A stretch of DNA of 64,000 bases from Acetobacter okinawensis (GCF_002153655.1 NZ_JOPJ01000020.1:1-64000); one strand, 5' to 3'. Shown: positions 1 to 10,806, counted from the stretch's first letter. Notes: generated from the letters alone by a model not told the origin. Made by a program: numbers and translations.

Positions 1-436
1 GGGGCGGGCGGGCCGCTGCCCCGACCCGGCCTTGCAACTGCTGTATTATCCCTCGCTCTATGGCCGCAACAACCTGCCATCGCAGGCAACGTACGAGGAT
101 GGGTATTTTCTCTCCCGCCGGTCCATGGAGTGGTATGCCGCCCAGTATGTGCAGCGCGACGAGGACTGGACCCACCCCAGCTTTGTACCCGGCCACACGG
201 CCGAACTGGGTGGGTTGGCTCCAGCGGTGATTGTGACGGCGGAATGCGACCCCATGCGTGATGAAGGGCGGGCCTATGCCTCGGCCCTCCAGCGGGCCGG
301 GGTGGCGGTGCTATACCGCTGCTACCCCGGAACCTTACATGCTTTTCTCAATTTTTATGCCCTTATGCCCCATGGCAAGGCCGCCTTACGCCTTGGGGGG
401 AGAGCACTGCGCAGGGTCTTTGCCGCCCGCACATAA
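1..436 (+). CDS. alpha/beta hydrolase (HSL/acetyl-esterase type), C-terminal part
   Basis: Partial gene that enters the window from the left; the reading frame is open from base 2, so the first in-frame TTG is not the real start. The visible part is the C-terminal half of an alpha/beta-hydrolase-3 type esterase. After the strand reading PALQLLYYPSL there is the acid segment with CDPMRDEG, whose Asp is the expected catalytic acid, then GTLHAFL with the catalytic His. The nucleophile Ser lies outside the window. Family members hydrolyse short-chain esters in the cytoplasm; the substrate is unknown. It is convergent with the following minus-strand gene. Confidence 0.8.
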   Translation, partial: GRAGRCPDPALQLLYYPSLYGRNNLPSQATYEDGYFLSRRSMEWYAAQYVQRDEDWTHPSFVPGHTAELGGLAPAVIVTAECDPMRDEGRAYASALQRAGVAVLYRCYPGTLHAFLNFYALMPHGKAALRLGGRALRRVFAART

Positions 437-478
437 CTACGGGCGACCCGCGACCTGCCCAGATATAGGGGAGGTGGT

Positions 479-949
479 TCAGGGAATGGGGTGGAAAAAG
501 CCCGGTGAGCCCTGATCGGAGAGGATGACCCGGTTCATGCGGTCCACCTTGAGGGTGAACAGCTTGTTCAGCTCACCCTTGGGGGCAGGGCATGTGCCGG
601 TGCTTTTTTCCATCACATCAATGCGCGATGCCGTGGGCTGGTCGTTGCCATTGACAACAAACAGCAGACATTCCGGTTTGTCGTGGGTCATGCCGTTCTG
701 CGTGACCTTGAGCCGCAGGTGCTGGACCAAAGCCGTGTCGTTGTACCAGCTTTGGGCGGAGAACGTGTAACGGTCCACCATACGTTCCAGAATACCGCTC
801 TTTGCCAGCACCAGCATAAGCAGGGTCAAGGGCAGCACCATGGCCAGCCTGCGCAGGATATGCTGGCGCAGGGTGCGTTTGGCAAACGGGCCGCGCTTTG
901 CCCCTATAACAGGGCGGGCGGAAGGTGGGGTTTTGTTGGTGTCTGTCAT
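479..949 (-). CDS. hypothetical membrane-anchored protein downstream of zwf
   Basis: A 156-residue protein I do not recognise. Residues 1-30 are basic and cytoplasmic-looking, residues about 34-50 form one hydrophobic segment (MVLPLTLLMLVLAKSG), and the rest looks like a small soluble domain with two cysteines. Its start overlaps the end of zwf by four bases, so it is probably translationally coupled to zwf. In many bacteria this position holds 6-phosphogluconolactonase, but this protein does not resemble that family. Function unknown. Confidence 0.7.
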   Translation of the reverse strand: MTDTNKTPPSARPVIGAKRGPFAKRTLRQHILRRLAMVLPLTLLMLVLAKSGILERMVDRYTFSAQSWYNDTALVQHLRLKVTQNGMTHDKPECLLFVVNGNDQPTASRIDVMEKSTGTCPAPKGELNKLFTLKVDRMNRVILSDQGSPGFFHPIP

Positions 950-2418
950 GTCAGCATATCTTCATGCCACAAGGCGCCATCGCGTGCCAGCAAGGCTCTG
1001 GTGGAGGCTGGCCCCCAGCTTCCGGCGCGGTAGGGCTCCAGCGGGGTCATGGCATGGCGCCATGAGTTGAGAATGGGCTCGATCCACCGCCATGAGGCCT
1101 CGACCTCATCACGGCGGATGAACAGGGCAGGGTCACCGCGTACCGCATCAAGCAGCAGGCGCTCGTATGAGTCCTGATAGGTGACGGAAAACGCATTTTC
1201 GTAAGACATGCTCAGCTTTGCGTTACGTACGCGGAACCCGCCAGCACCGGGGTCGCGCACCGCGGTCACAAGGGACAGTTCCTCGCGCGGGGCAATGCGG
1301 ATGACCAGCCGCCCCGGTGAGGGCATGTTGGTAAAGATCGGCCACACCTGCGGGCGGAACTGGATAACAATCTCGGTGGTTTTTGTTGCCAGCCGCTTGC
1401 CGGTGCGCAGGTAAAACGGTGTATGCCCCCACCGCGCGGTGCGGATTTTGGTGCGGATGGCCACAAAGGTTTCGGTATTACTGGCCCGGCCTGTGCCAAG
1501 GTCATCATTATAACCGGGCACATCCTTGCGTTTGAGTTCCCCCGCCACGTACTGCCCGCGAATAACATTGCGGCGCACCATGTCCGGGGTCATGGGGCGC
1601 AGGGCGTTCAGCACCTTCAGTTTTTCATTACGCAGGTCATCGGAGCCGAGGGAGGCCGGGGCGTCCATGGCCACCATGCACAGCATCTGCAACAGGTGGT
1701 TTTGCACCATGTCGCGCAGTGCACCGGATTCATCGTAGTAGGAGCCGCGGCTGCCAACGCCCACCGTCTCGGCTGCGGTGATCTGCACATGAGCTATGGC
1801 CTCGGACGACCACAGTTTTTCCAGCATCGGGTTGGCAAAGCGTAGGGCCAGAATGTTCTGCACCCCTTCCTTGCCCAGATAATGGTCGATCCGGTAGATG
1901 GAGGCTTCGGGGAAGAACTGCCCCACGCCATGGTTAATGGCCTGTGCGGTCTCCAGATTAACGCCAATGGGTTTTTCCAGCACCACGCGGGAGTGCTGGT
2001 TTATCAGGTCATGGCGTGCCAGTGCCTCGCAGAGCGGGGAGTACAGGGCCGGGGCCGTGGCCAGATAAAAAACCCGGGGGCGGTCGTTTGTGGCTAGCAG
2101 GGTTTTGAGCGCCTGCCAGTCCCCACCGGGCTGGAGGGCATCAAGCGTGATATAGGTCAGAAGGCCCAGAAAATGGTGCAGGGTCTGCTCGTCCTGCGCG
2201 GTTTCGGGGGCAAATTCACGCAGGGCGGCTTCTGTCTGCTCACGGAACTGCTCCGTGTTCAGGGCTGTGCGGGCAACACAGATGATCTGCGCGTCATCGC
2301 TGAACTCCTGCGCATGAAAGCGGCGCAAAAAGGCAGGCAGCAGCTTGCGGCGCGACAGGTCGCCAGTTGCGCCAAAAATGACAAAGTCAAAAGGTCCCGT
2401 GTGATTGACAAGAGCCAT
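946..2418 (-). CDS. zwf: glucose-6-phosphate 1-dehydrogenase
   Basis: A 490-residue protein of normal family length. It oxidises glucose-6-phosphate to 6-phosphogluconolactone with NAD(P)+, the entry step of the oxidative pentose phosphate pathway, which is a main sugar route in acetic acid bacteria with weak glycolysis. Residues 14-30 carry the nucleotide-binding motif GATGDLSRRK. The active-site signature RIDHYLGKE lies near residue 175, with the catalytic His-containing region following. The ATG at 2418 gives the expected N-terminus. The downstream hypothetical gene overlaps it by four bases. Confidence 0.96.
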   Translation of the reverse strand: MALVNHTGPFDFVIFGATGDLSRRKLLPAFLRRFHAQEFSDDAQIICVARTALNTEQFREQTEAALREFAPETAQDEQTLHHFLGLLTYITLDALQPGGDWQALKTLLATNDRPRVFYLATAPALYSPLCEALARHDLINQHSRVVLEKPIGVNLETAQAINHGVGQFFPEASIYRIDHYLGKEGVQNILALRFANPMLEKLWSSEAIAHVQITAAETVGVGSRGSYYDESGALRDMVQNHLLQMLCMVAMDAPASLGSDDLRNEKLKVLNALRPMTPDMVRRNVIRGQYVAGELKRKDVPGYNDDLGTGRASNTETFVAIRTKIRTARWGHTPFYLRTGKRLATKTTEIVIQFRPQVWPIFTNMPSPGRLVIRIAPREELSLVTAVRDPGAGGFRVRNAKLSMSYENAFSVTYQDSYERLLLDAVRGDPALFIRRDEVEASWRWIEPILNSWRHAMTPLEPYRAGSWGPASTRALLARDGALWHEDMLT

Positions 2419-2676
2419 GGAAGAACATTCCCGCAGGGGTGGTGGGCTGGGCCGCCGTCAATAAAAGTGTTGTGGGGGTGCGCGCCCGCAACACAACAAT
2501 TGTTTCAGCTTATGGAAGGCTCGGGGCGGGTTTGCAAGGGTTAGAATGGTGTGTGACATTGACCGCATGCACGCGGCACGATAAGCCCGCAGCCTTTGGC
2601 TAGGCCGCACGGTACGGTTTTTGTTATCCCGTACTGATGAGCCTGGGATACGATGCGCAACTAAAGGGAGCCGAAC

Positions 2677-2937
2677 ATGGATGGCGAACATGAAGACGCA
2701 GCAGTAGGCGGTATTGCCGCAGACCGGCTGAGAAGCATTATTGAACGGGTTGAACGGCTTGAGGAAGAGCGCAAGGCACTTGCAGGTGACATAAAGGACA
2801 TTTTTACCGAGGCCAAATCGGCCGGGTTTGATGTTAAGGTCATCCGCCAGATTATCCGCTTGCGCAAACAGGAACCCTCGGAAGTGGAAGAGCAGGAAAC
2901 CCTGCTGGACATCTACCGCCGTGCTCTGGGCATGTAA
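2677..2937 (+). CDS. gapR: GapR-family nucleoid-associated protein (DUF2312)
   Basis: An 86-residue protein matching DUF2312/GapR. It has AADRLRSIIERVERLEEE followed by the segment with IKDIFTEAKSAGFDVKV and RKQEPSEVEEQE, all typical of the family. In Caulobacter, GapR binds overtwisted AT-rich DNA ahead of replication and transcription and helps chromosome topology. The whole protein is predicted helical with coiled-coil character. A good ribosome site (AAAGGGAG) sits 6 bases before the ATG. It is transcribed divergently from zwf and in the same direction as the next membrane protein. Confidence 0.9.
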   Translation: MDGEHEDAAVGGIAADRLRSIIERVERLEEERKALAGDIKDIFTEAKSAGFDVKVIRQIIRLRKQEPSEVEEQETLLDIYRRALGM

Positions 2938-2979
2938 GAGTACCCGCGCAGGCGCAACACAAGGTCGGGATGGCTTTTG

Positions 2980-3636
2980 ATGATGACATTGTCTTTTCCC
3001 GAATGGGTGCCGCTATGGGGCCAGTTGCTGGTGCTGGCGGTGGGCATTGTGTTCGGGCTTGCGTTTATGATGATGCCTTTTGCAGTTTTTGGCGTCAAAA
3101 GCAGGCTGTCTGAGCTCTCTCTCCAGTTGGAGGAGCTTCAGGCAGAACTGCGTGCACGCGCCATGCAGGGGAATGGGGCTTCCGCCGGATATGCCTCTGG
3201 CGCGGTGGAAGGCCCGCTCCCCTTTGTTGCCCGGCGGACGGATGCGCCCGTGGTGGAGGAGGTGCGCCCACCCGTGGTGGAAAAAAACCAGCCACCACGC
3301 AGCACTCCCGTTTTTGCAGAACTGCGTGCGCCAAGGGTCTCGGATGCTTACGAGCCACGGCAGGATGTGCCCCCCGCCCCACATATTGAGCCTGACCCCT
3401 ACAAAGCTGCCCCAGCCAGACGTATGCCCTGGCATGAGGAACAGCCCCCTGTAGCCGAAAGCGGGGCCGAAATTCTGCGCCGCCAGAGAGCGCCCGACGC
3501 CAATCAGGTTGCCTACAGGCCCGATTTTTCACACGAGCAGTCACCCATACGCCCATCGGTGTCCGAGACGCGTTATGACGCGCATACGGGCCGGGCTGAA
3601 CCTGTGCTGCATTTTCCATCCCGCGACAGGCCGTAA
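2980..3636 (+). CDS. hypothetical single-pass membrane protein with Pro-rich tail
   Basis: About 218 residues. One membrane segment lies near residues 10-33 (WGQLLVLAVGIVFGLAFMMM), followed by a short coiled-coil-like stretch (LSELSLQLEELQAELRARA) and then a long, Pro-, Arg- and Glu-rich tail that looks disordered. The open frame begins at a TTG at 2977; the ATGs at 2980 and 2983 are more likely, with AAGG about 16 bases upstream. It follows gapR by about 40 bases and may be co-transcribed with it. No function recognised; the layout resembles small inner-membrane scaffold proteins. Confidence 0.65.
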   Translation: MMTLSFPEWVPLWGQLLVLAVGIVFGLAFMMMPFAVFGVKSRLSELSLQLEELQAELRARAMQGNGASAGYASGAVEGPLPFVARRTDAPVVEEVRPPVVEKNQPPRSTPVFAELRAPRVSDAYEPRQDVPPAPHIEPDPYKAAPARRMPWHEEQPPVAESGAEILRRQRAPDANQVAYRPDFSHEQSPIRPSVSETRYDAHTGRAEPVLHFPSRDRP

Positions 3637-3712
3637 CTTCTGGCTACGGCTGCCCGGTTGTTACGCCCGACCTGTTGTTGGCGCGCCCTGCGGCTGTTGT
3701 GCGCAAGGCGGC

Positions 3713-4843
3713 TCAGACCATGACAAGGTCATCACGGTGGATCAGCTCGTCGCGTCCCTGCCAGCCCAGAATATGCACTGTCTCGCTTGACTGGTGGCCC
3801 GCTATGCGGCGGGCGTCGTCCGCATCGTAGGCGGCAAGGCCGTGGGCGAGAATACGCCCGTTGGCGTCCACCACCTCAACCAGATCACCCTGTGTAAAAT
3901 TGCCCTGCACATGCAGGACCCCTGCAGGGAGCAGGGAGCCGCCTTTGCGCAGCGCCTCGGCTGCGCCGTCATCCACCCTGATTTCACCCGTGGGGTTCAG
4001 GCTCCCCGCAATCCATTGCTTGCGGCCTGTGTGCCCGTTGCTATGGGGCAGGAACCACGAGCAGCGCGCGCCATCCATAAGGGCCTGTAACGGGTGCAGG
4101 GGTTTGCCTATGGCAATGGCCATGGCGCAACCCGAGCGCGTGGCAATGTTGGCTGCCAGCAGTTTGGTGCGCATGCCACCAGAGGAATAACCCGGAGGTG
4201 GCTCCCCCCCCATGGCTTCTATTTCAGGGGTCAGGTGCTCAATGACCGGCAGGTGCTGGGCATCGGGGTTGGTGCGGGGGTCGGCTGTGTAGAGCCCATC
4301 AATGTCGGAGAGCAGAACAAGCTGGTCGGCATCGGTCATCTGCGCCACGCGTGCGGCAAGGCGGTCGTTGTCCCCAAAGCGGATCTCGGCCGTGGCAATG
4401 GTGTCGTTCTCGTTGATCACCGGCACACACCCAAGCTCCAGCAGGGTGTTCAGCGTTGCGCGGGCGTTCAGGTAGCGCTTGCGGTCTTCAGTATCTTCGG
4501 GGGTCAGCAGGAGTTGGGCCGCGGTCAGCCCGTGGGCGGAAAGAGCATGGCTCCACGCCTGTGCAAGGCTGATCTGGCCCACGGCTGCTGCGGCCTGTTT
4601 TTCCGCCAGCCGCAGGGGGCCGCCCGTAAGGCCCAGCGTGTGGCGTGCCAGAGCAATAGCCCCGGAGGAGACAACACTGACAGCAACACCCTGCCTGCGC
4701 AAAACCGCAATATCTGCGGCAACGCTTGCCAGCCACTCCTGCCGTGGGGCCGCTTTTTGCGGGTCCACCACCAGAGCGCTGCCAATTTTGACAACAAGCC
4801 GTTTGGCACGCAGGAGGGAGGGGCGGGTACTGTGTGTGGTCAT
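3713..4843 (-). CDS. proB: glutamate 5-kinase
   Basis: Phosphorylates L-glutamate to glutamyl-5-phosphate, the first step of proline synthesis. From the ATG at 4843 the protein is 376 residues (MTTHSTRPSLL...), the normal ProB length; the frame extends upstream to 4972 but that would overlap obg. The N-terminal amino-acid-kinase domain begins with RLVVKIGSALVV, contains SVVSSGAIALARHTLG and NENDTIATAEIRFGDND, and is followed by a C-terminal PUA domain from about residue 285. It lies just downstream of obg on the same strand, as in many alphaproteobacteria. Confidence 0.95.
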   Translation of the reverse strand: MTTHSTRPSLLRAKRLVVKIGSALVVDPQKAAPRQEWLASVAADIAVLRRQGVAVSVVSSGAIALARHTLGLTGGPLRLAEKQAAAAVGQISLAQAWSHALSAHGLTAAQLLLTPEDTEDRKRYLNARATLNTLLELGCVPVINENDTIATAEIRFGDNDRLAARVAQMTDADQLVLLSDIDGLYTADPRTNPDAQHLPVIEHLTPEIEAMGGEPPPGYSSGGMRTKLLAANIATRSGCAMAIAIGKPLHPLQALMDGARCSWFLPHSNGHTGRKQWIAGSLNPTGEIRVDDGAAEALRKGGSLLPAGVLHVQGNFTQGDLVEVVDANGRILAHGLAAYDADDARRIAGHQSSETVHILGWQGRDELIHRDDLVMV

Positions 4844-4898
4844 GGGCTTATCCGTTGGGGGTATGCCCCCTCCAGCTATGGCATTGTAGGGTATTGGG

Positions 4899-5984
<1,086 letters not shown>

Positions 5985-6019
5985 CTACGCTAAAACGTAG
6001 GCTGGAAAAACCAGCCTGC

Positions 6020-6289
6020 TTATTCGGCTGCGAGGGGCAGCGCGTCAACAGAAACGTGGACGCGGCCTTCTGCACGGCGTTCAAAACGCACGCTGCCGTC
6101 AACCAGAGCAAACAGTGTGTGGTCGCGGCCAACACCAACGCCAACGCCAGCCTTAACCTTTGTGCCGCGCTGACGAATGATGATGTTGCCAGCAATAACC
6201 TGCTCGCCACCAAACTTTTTTACACCAAGGCGGCGTCCGGCGCTATCGCGCCCGTTACGGGATGAACCGCCAGCTTTTTTTTGTGCCAT
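6020..6289 (-). CDS. rpmA: 50S ribosomal protein L27
   Basis: An 89-residue L27. It starts [16 protein letters not shown] and continues with [10 protein letters not shown] and [10 protein letters not shown], the conserved N-terminal half whose tail reaches the peptidyl-transferase centre. The ribosome site GGAGG lies about 10 bases before the ATG. It follows rplU by 49 bases, giving the universal rplU-rpmA pair. Confidence 0.97.
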   Translation of the reverse strand: MAQKKAGGSSRNGRDSAGRRLGVKKFGGEQVIAGNIIIRQRGTKVKAGVGVGVGRDHTLFALVDGSVRFERRAEGRVHVSVDALPLAAE

Positions 6290-6338
6290 GACCTAAGTCC
6301 TCCGTGGTCGTACCGGCCTGTTGTTCCCCTTGGGGAAA

Positions 6339-6653
6339 TCAGGCGGCGTTAATTTCCTGAATGCGCAGAACGGTAACCGGCTGACGGTGGCCGTTTTTGC
6401 GGCGGCTGTTCTGCCGACGGCGCTTCTTGAAGATGATGACCTTCTTGAGGCGGTCCTGAGCGATAACGGTGGCCGTTACCTTTGCGCCAGCTACTGTGGG
6501 AGCACCAATGGTGGTGCCGCTCTCGCCACCAACGGCCAGAACGTCATCAAAGGTGATGGTGGAGCCGGCTTCGACTTCCAGCTTTTCAACCTTCAGCACC
6601 ATGTTGGGCTCAACCCGGTACTGTTTGCCGCCAGTGCGGATAACTGCGAACAT
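6339..6653 (-). CDS. rplU: 50S ribosomal protein L21
   Basis: A 104-residue L21 starting [19 protein letters not shown]. The frame is open for 36 codons upstream but the ATG at 6653 matches the family. The C-terminal part [21 protein letters not shown] is the conserved 23S rRNA-binding region. It is first in the rplU-rpmA-obg-proB row; the 270 bases upstream (6654-6924) hold no gene and must contain the promoter. Confidence 0.97.
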   Translation of the reverse strand: MFAVIRTGGKQYRVEPNMVLKVEKLEVEAGSTITFDDVLAVGGESGTTIGAPTVAGAKVTATVIAQDRLKKVIIFKKRRRQNSRRKNGHRQPVTVLRIQEINAA

Positions 6654-6924
6654 AAACTGTCTCTCTTTCCGATCTCTTGACCCTCGCGGCACCTTGGGCA
6701 CAGGCGAAAGATCAGCTCGCTTTTTATTCTTTGACCGTGACTTTGCACGGCATGCTTCCATCTGCGTGGATCAGCGGGGCTTTTACTGGCAGACTCGCCG
6801 CCACGTCAACAACGAACTTGCGCGTATGCCACGGTTCTGGCCGCATGGGGTGGTTTTGGCAGTCTGTACCGTGCAGATTGGCCACACTCCGCCTGCCAGA
6901 CGTACCCTTGCGGCACCTGCACGC

Positions 6925-7842
6925 TCAGGCCCGTGGTGGTATTTTGCGGACCAGTTTTTTGATCTCACGCCACGCCTGTAACCCCAGCCCGTGCGCAGAC
7001 AGGTTGGTGTATTTTACATCAATCAGGGTCACGTTGCCTGCGGCTGCCAGCGTATGCATGCCCTCTGTATAAGGGGCGTAGCTTGCGGGCCTGCGAATGG
7101 CCGCACCGGCGTGGGTTATGACCTTCTGTGGACTCAGCTCATCAAAAATCAGGGGGCGGATGGCCCCGCCATAAGTGTGGGTGCAGTCCTGCACGGGCAG
7201 CACAACCTTGCCGCCGACCACACAGGGGGTACCACCGGGGCGGGTGCTGGCGTTGTCCAGCCGTACGGGGTTGGAGGGGTGGCGCTGCCACGGGCCAAGC
7301 AGGTTGGGGGCGTAGGCAAGGTGGAGTTCACCCACAGGGGCGGCCGGGCGTCTGGCGGGTGTGTAGAACAGCCACCACAACCCGTCGTGGAAGAAGGGTG
7401 TTGCATCCACGGCAATATCTTCCCCTAGGGGGATAACGGCCGCTTCCTCCCACTGGTCAGGAAAGTTGACGGCCCGATACAGCGTGAGCCTGCCCGAGTG
7501 GTGGGCCTCGGGGAGCATCCATGTCTGCCCGTCTGCCTCAAAAACATAAGGGTAGGAGAGATGCCACGGAGTCTGGAGCGCCTTGCGCTGCTCCTGAAGG
7601 TTGAATGCCGCGTCATAGATAAAGACATCTATGGAACCCACGCGCACGCGGTGGTCGTAATCCTCCACGAACACATGCAGCCTGCCATCGCGCCATAGCC
7701 CGAACGGGTCTGCACGGAAGCAGAAGCTACGCATGGGAGGGGTCCAGACAACAGGCAGCCCTTCAAGCGTGCCGCGCTCAAGAATGGCGGGCAGGGGGCT
7801 GTCGACAATACCAACGCGCCAGATGTCTTTTCGCAATCCCAT
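6925..7842 (-). CDS. GIPC-transferase-like beta-propeller protein (GH43-like fold), polysaccharide cluster
   Basis: A 305-residue protein resembling the N-terminal domain of 'glucosamine inositolphosphorylceramide transferase 1' type proteins. This propeller-like fold is seen in bacterial polysaccharide loci, often attached to or beside formyl- or glycosyltransferases. Repeated blade-like motifs include FRADPFGLWRDGRLHVFVED, WHLSYPYVFEADG, WMLPEAHHSG and VDATPFFHDGLWWLFYT, with acidic residues placed as in GH43 and related folds. No signal peptide is seen. It lies downstream of the flippase on the same strand, so a role in modifying or assembling the repeat unit is likely; the reaction is unknown. 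Confidence 0.6.
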   Translation of the reverse strand: MGLRKDIWRVGIVDSPLPAILERGTLEGLPVVWTPPMRSFCFRADPFGLWRDGRLHVFVEDYDHRVRVGSIDVFIYDAAFNLQEQRKALQTPWHLSYPYVFEADGQTWMLPEAHHSGRLTLYRAVNFPDQWEEAAVIPLGEDIAVDATPFFHDGLWWLFYTPARRPAAPVGELHLAYAPNLLGPWQRHPSNPVRLDNASTRPGGTPCVVGGKVVLPVQDCTHTYGGAIRPLIFDELSPQKVITHAGAAIRRPASYAPYTEGMHTLAAAGNVTLIDVKYTNLSAHGLGLQAWREIKKLVRKIPPRA

Positions 7843-7908
7843 GGTGGAGTGTTCCTTGCTTGTCGGGTCAGGTGTCGGGGCGACCTTGTGGAGGGCGGCG
7901 TAGTCTGC

Positions 7909-9252
7909 CTAGCCCTGAGTGGTCTGGCCTGTGGGCCGGGGCTGGACGACTTTGTGGTTGAGCTGGCGCAGGACGGGGAGTGCACAGGCCACAAACATCA
8001 TCAGCGAGGCCAGAAGTGTTTCCAGCGATGCGCCTTTGATGCCGCCAAACGCCATGAACACAAAAAGCAGCGGAAAATAAAGGCACATCACAATAATACG
8101 CCACCGCAGCAGAATGGAAACCCTGTCGATCATGACAAGGAATGGCTCCAGCGGGATCAGGCAGATATCCAGCAAGGAGCCGCCCACAAGCAGCAGGAGT
8201 ATGGTCTGCTGGCCGGGCCAGACGTCATGCAGCATGTAAGAAAACAGGCGGTTACCCACAGTTGCCGTCAGCACAAGCGAGAGGGCTGAAAATGCAAAGA
8301 TCAGGCCGAATATCTTGAGCATAACGGTGCGGATGCCCTGCCAGTCCTGTGCATCCCGCAGGCGAATGAATTCGGGGTAGAGCGTTGGAATCATCAGCTG
8401 TGCGGGTTTGGCCAGCCCGTTGCTGATCTGGCGGGCGACTTTGTACACCGCAGCTTCGCTCGCGCCCAGTCTGCCACCGATCAGCAGCGTGGCTCCTTGC
8501 GAGAAAAAGGATTCCAGAACCTGATTGACGCTTGTCTTGATCGTGTAGGGCCATATGCCCGCAATGCCTGACCTGCCCAGAACAATATGGGAGAGGGAGG
8601 GAAAGCCCCCGGTCTGTTTTTTAACCAGATACACTCCGGCGCAGCTACAGGACACAAACATGGTCAACTGGGTTAAGGACCAGACAAGCAGAAAGTAGCC
8701 AATGCCCAAATGGTACATAAAGCCAATACCGGTGCCACCCGTACGCACACAGGTTGTCAGGAACTCGTAGACGGGCACAAGTTTAAAGCGGTTGCACAGC
8801 CGCAGCATGCCGGTTGACCAGCCCGTGTTCATCAAAAAAATGGTCAGCATGCACAAGGCTGCATCAAGCTGGACCTGCGGGCTCCACCCCATAAAGGAGC
8901 CGCCCAGCAAGGCGACCCCCCCTAGGCCTGTAAGCACCCCAACCAGCCCGCTGATAAAATCTGCACGGATGCAGAAGGTGAGCACATCATAAAACCGGTC
9001 AAACTGTTTTTGTTCAAAATAACTGGTGCCGTAATGCAAAAGGGACTGCCACGATTGCAGGTGTGTGATGTCACACACCATGGCGGCAAAGGTAATGACA
9101 AGCAGCATAACGCCAAAGTCCTGTAACCCCAGCGTCTGGGCTGCCCAGGCAACATACACAAAACTGCATACGGCGTTGACCACGCGGCTGCCGATCAGAA
9201 TTCCTGTATTCCCCAGAATACGCATAAAAACAGAATTGTGGCTGTGGTCCAT
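7909..9252 (-). CDS. polysaccharide flippase, Wzx/MATE-like
   Basis: A 447-residue integral membrane protein with roughly 12 hydrophobic segments, spread from residue 12 (GNTGILIGSRVVNAVCSFVY) to near the C-terminus. Family knowledge: such proteins flip lipid-linked oligosaccharide repeat units across the inner membrane for polymerisation in the periplasm. The motif GRLGASEAAVYKVARQISN, with flanking hydrophobic segments, is typical of the polysaccharide-biosynthesis flippase family. ATGs at 9252 and 9228 are both possible. It is divergent from the first glycosyltransferase, with a 410-base AT-richer gap between them. Confidence 0.85.
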   Translation of the reverse strand: MDHSHNSVFMRILGNTGILIGSRVVNAVCSFVYVAWAAQTLGLQDFGVMLLVITFAAMVCDITHLQSWQSLLHYGTSYFEQKQFDRFYDVLTFCIRADFISGLVGVLTGLGGVALLGGSFMGWSPQVQLDAALCMLTIFLMNTGWSTGMLRLCNRFKLVPVYEFLTTCVRTGGTGIGFMYHLGIGYFLLVWSLTQLTMFVSCSCAGVYLVKKQTGGFPSLSHIVLGRSGIAGIWPYTIKTSVNQVLESFFSQGATLLIGGRLGASEAAVYKVARQISNGLAKPAQLMIPTLYPEFIRLRDAQDWQGIRTVMLKIFGLIFAFSALSLVLTATVGNRLFSYMLHDVWPGQQTILLLLVGGSLLDICLIPLEPFLVMIDRVSILLRWRIIVMCLYFPLLFVFMAFGGIKGASLETLLASLMMFVACALPVLRQLNHKVVQPRPTGQTTQG

Positions 9253-9663
9253 GCAATCTCACACATCAAAGGCCTGAAGCGCGGCTTTTACACCAATTGC
9301 TGGTGTGTGGAAAATAAGACCCATACCTGCCCATTTAGTGCTGATGTGGCATGTATGCTGTGCTAAAAACGCCTGACAGGCGGGTCTGCCGTGTGATCAG
9401 ATGTGTGCTCCGGTAGGTAAAGATGGGTTATTACTCCGCCAGGGTAGGGGGCAGCATTTGGCGTGGGGCGGTATATGCTTTCTGTTTTGTGGAATGCATG
9501 CTGATAAAGAGTGTTAAAAATAATTTTAATTTCATCAGGTCGTGTTGCGCAGGCCATGTGCGGAATATAGGTAGGATTTCACTTTGTTATTCTATACAAA
9601 ACATTCATCAATTGCACATGTTTGAGACAAAGCAGGAATTGTAGAAACCATCTGATAATAAAG
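9253..9663. other. intergenic region between divergent polysaccharide genes
   Basis: No credible gene. The stretch is AT-richer than its surroundings, especially from 9490 to 9660, and contains a small CACCA/TGGTG hairpin near 9291. It should hold the promoters of the flippase (minus) and first glycosyltransferase (plus). Confidence 0.5.
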
Positions 9664-10806
9664 ATGTCGGTAATGGAACATTTTGCAAGCCAGCAACTTT
9701 TTAAAATAGGGGTTGTTCTTAGGGACTTCAGGCTTGGCGGCAGCGAGCGTGTTGCCATAGGTCTTGCCAATTACTGGTCCGGGCTTGGTTTTCTGGTCAC
9801 GGTGTTTGTCGGGCGGAGCGAGGGCGAAATGCGGGAGCTGCTGCGCCCGGAAATTATCGTGCATTCCGCATCACTCCCCACAACGGTCCCGGACAGGCTT
9901 CTGGGCGAAAAAACAGCCTGTGCCGCACAGCAGCATTTTAGGGCCAACCCCGTGCAGGCATGCTATGTGCCTGGCAATGGCCACTGGCCCATTACCCGGC
10001 GTCTGGCGCAATTGCCTAAGCGGGTCAGGCCGACCCTTGTGTCGCAGGTCAGTTCTCCCATCTTCCGGCAGGGGCGCAGCCTGCTGTCGCAGTGGCTGTA
10101 TAATGTGCGCATGCGGTTTTTGCTGCGTGCCAGTGATCATGTTGTCGCTGTCAGCCGCGAACTGGCCAAAGACACCCGTAGCGTGCTGACAGGCAGGGAG
10201 GTCAAGGTTATTCCCCTGCCCGTTGTGTGGGAGGAGCACGACCTTGTGCCCGTGCCCGAAAAGGGTGCGCTGAACATTCTGGCAGCAGGCAGGCTGGTGC
10301 CGGTCAAGGGGTTTGATGTGCTGATTGAGGCCATTGCCCTTGTAAAAAAACAGTGCCCCACCGTGCGCCTGACTATCTGTGGCGAGGGGCCGGAGCGCCC
10401 AAGGCTGGAAAATCTGATCAGCACTCTGGGGTTACACGACAATGTGGTTCTCGCGGGTTATGTTTCCTGCATCCGTCCGTGGCTGGATGCGTGCCGCATG
10501 TTTGTCCTGTCTTCCTATGCGGAAAGTTATGGCGCTGTTCTGGTGGAGGCTCTGGCAGCGGGGCGGCAGATTGTCAGCACCCGGTGCACGCCTGCGTTAC
10601 AGGACCTGATGCAGGCTCCATGGGTGGGGGAGGCCGTGTCTGTGGGGGACCCATGTGCTCTGGCGGACGCTATTGTGCGCTTGCAGTCCCAGCCAGCTCC
10701 GCCGTGCGAAAAACTGGCTGAAACCGTGCGCTCTTTCCATCTGGCTCATGGTGGGGAGCATTACCTTTCCCTGCTGGCGTCATCTCAGGGGGCACGGGGC
10801 CGGTAG
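9664..10806 (+). CDS. glycosyltransferase family 4 (copy A)
   Basis: About 380 residues from the ATG at 9664; the frame opens at a TTG at 9622 and a second ATG lies at 9673. GT-B fold: the N-terminal domain begins IGVVLRDFRLGGSERVAIG, and the C-terminal GT4 domain has LAAGRLVPVKGFDVLIEAI, TICGEGPERPRLE and the nucleotide-sugar site SSYAESYGAVLVEALAAG, where the last Glu is the usual E-x7-E position. It transfers a sugar from an activated donor onto a lipid-linked acceptor, presumably in the cytoplasm. It is clearly paralogous to the enzyme at 12032-13162 along its full length. Confidence 0.88.
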   Translation: MSVMEHFASQQLFKIGVVLRDFRLGGSERVAIGLANYWSGLGFLVTVFVGRSEGEMRELLRPEIIVHSASLPTTVPDRLLGEKTACAAQQHFRANPVQACYVPGNGHWPITRRLAQLPKRVRPTLVSQVSSPIFRQGRSLLSQWLYNVRMRFLLRASDHVVAVSRELAKDTRSVLTGREVKVIPLPVVWEEHDLVPVPEKGALNILAAGRLVPVKGFDVLIEAIALVKKQCPTVRLTICGEGPERPRLENLISTLGLHDNVVLAGYVSCIRPWLDACRMFVLSSYAESYGAVLVEALAAGRQIVSTRCTPALQDLMQAPWVGEAVSVGDPCALADAIVRLQSQPAPPCEKLAETVRSFHLAHGGEHYLSLLASSQGARGR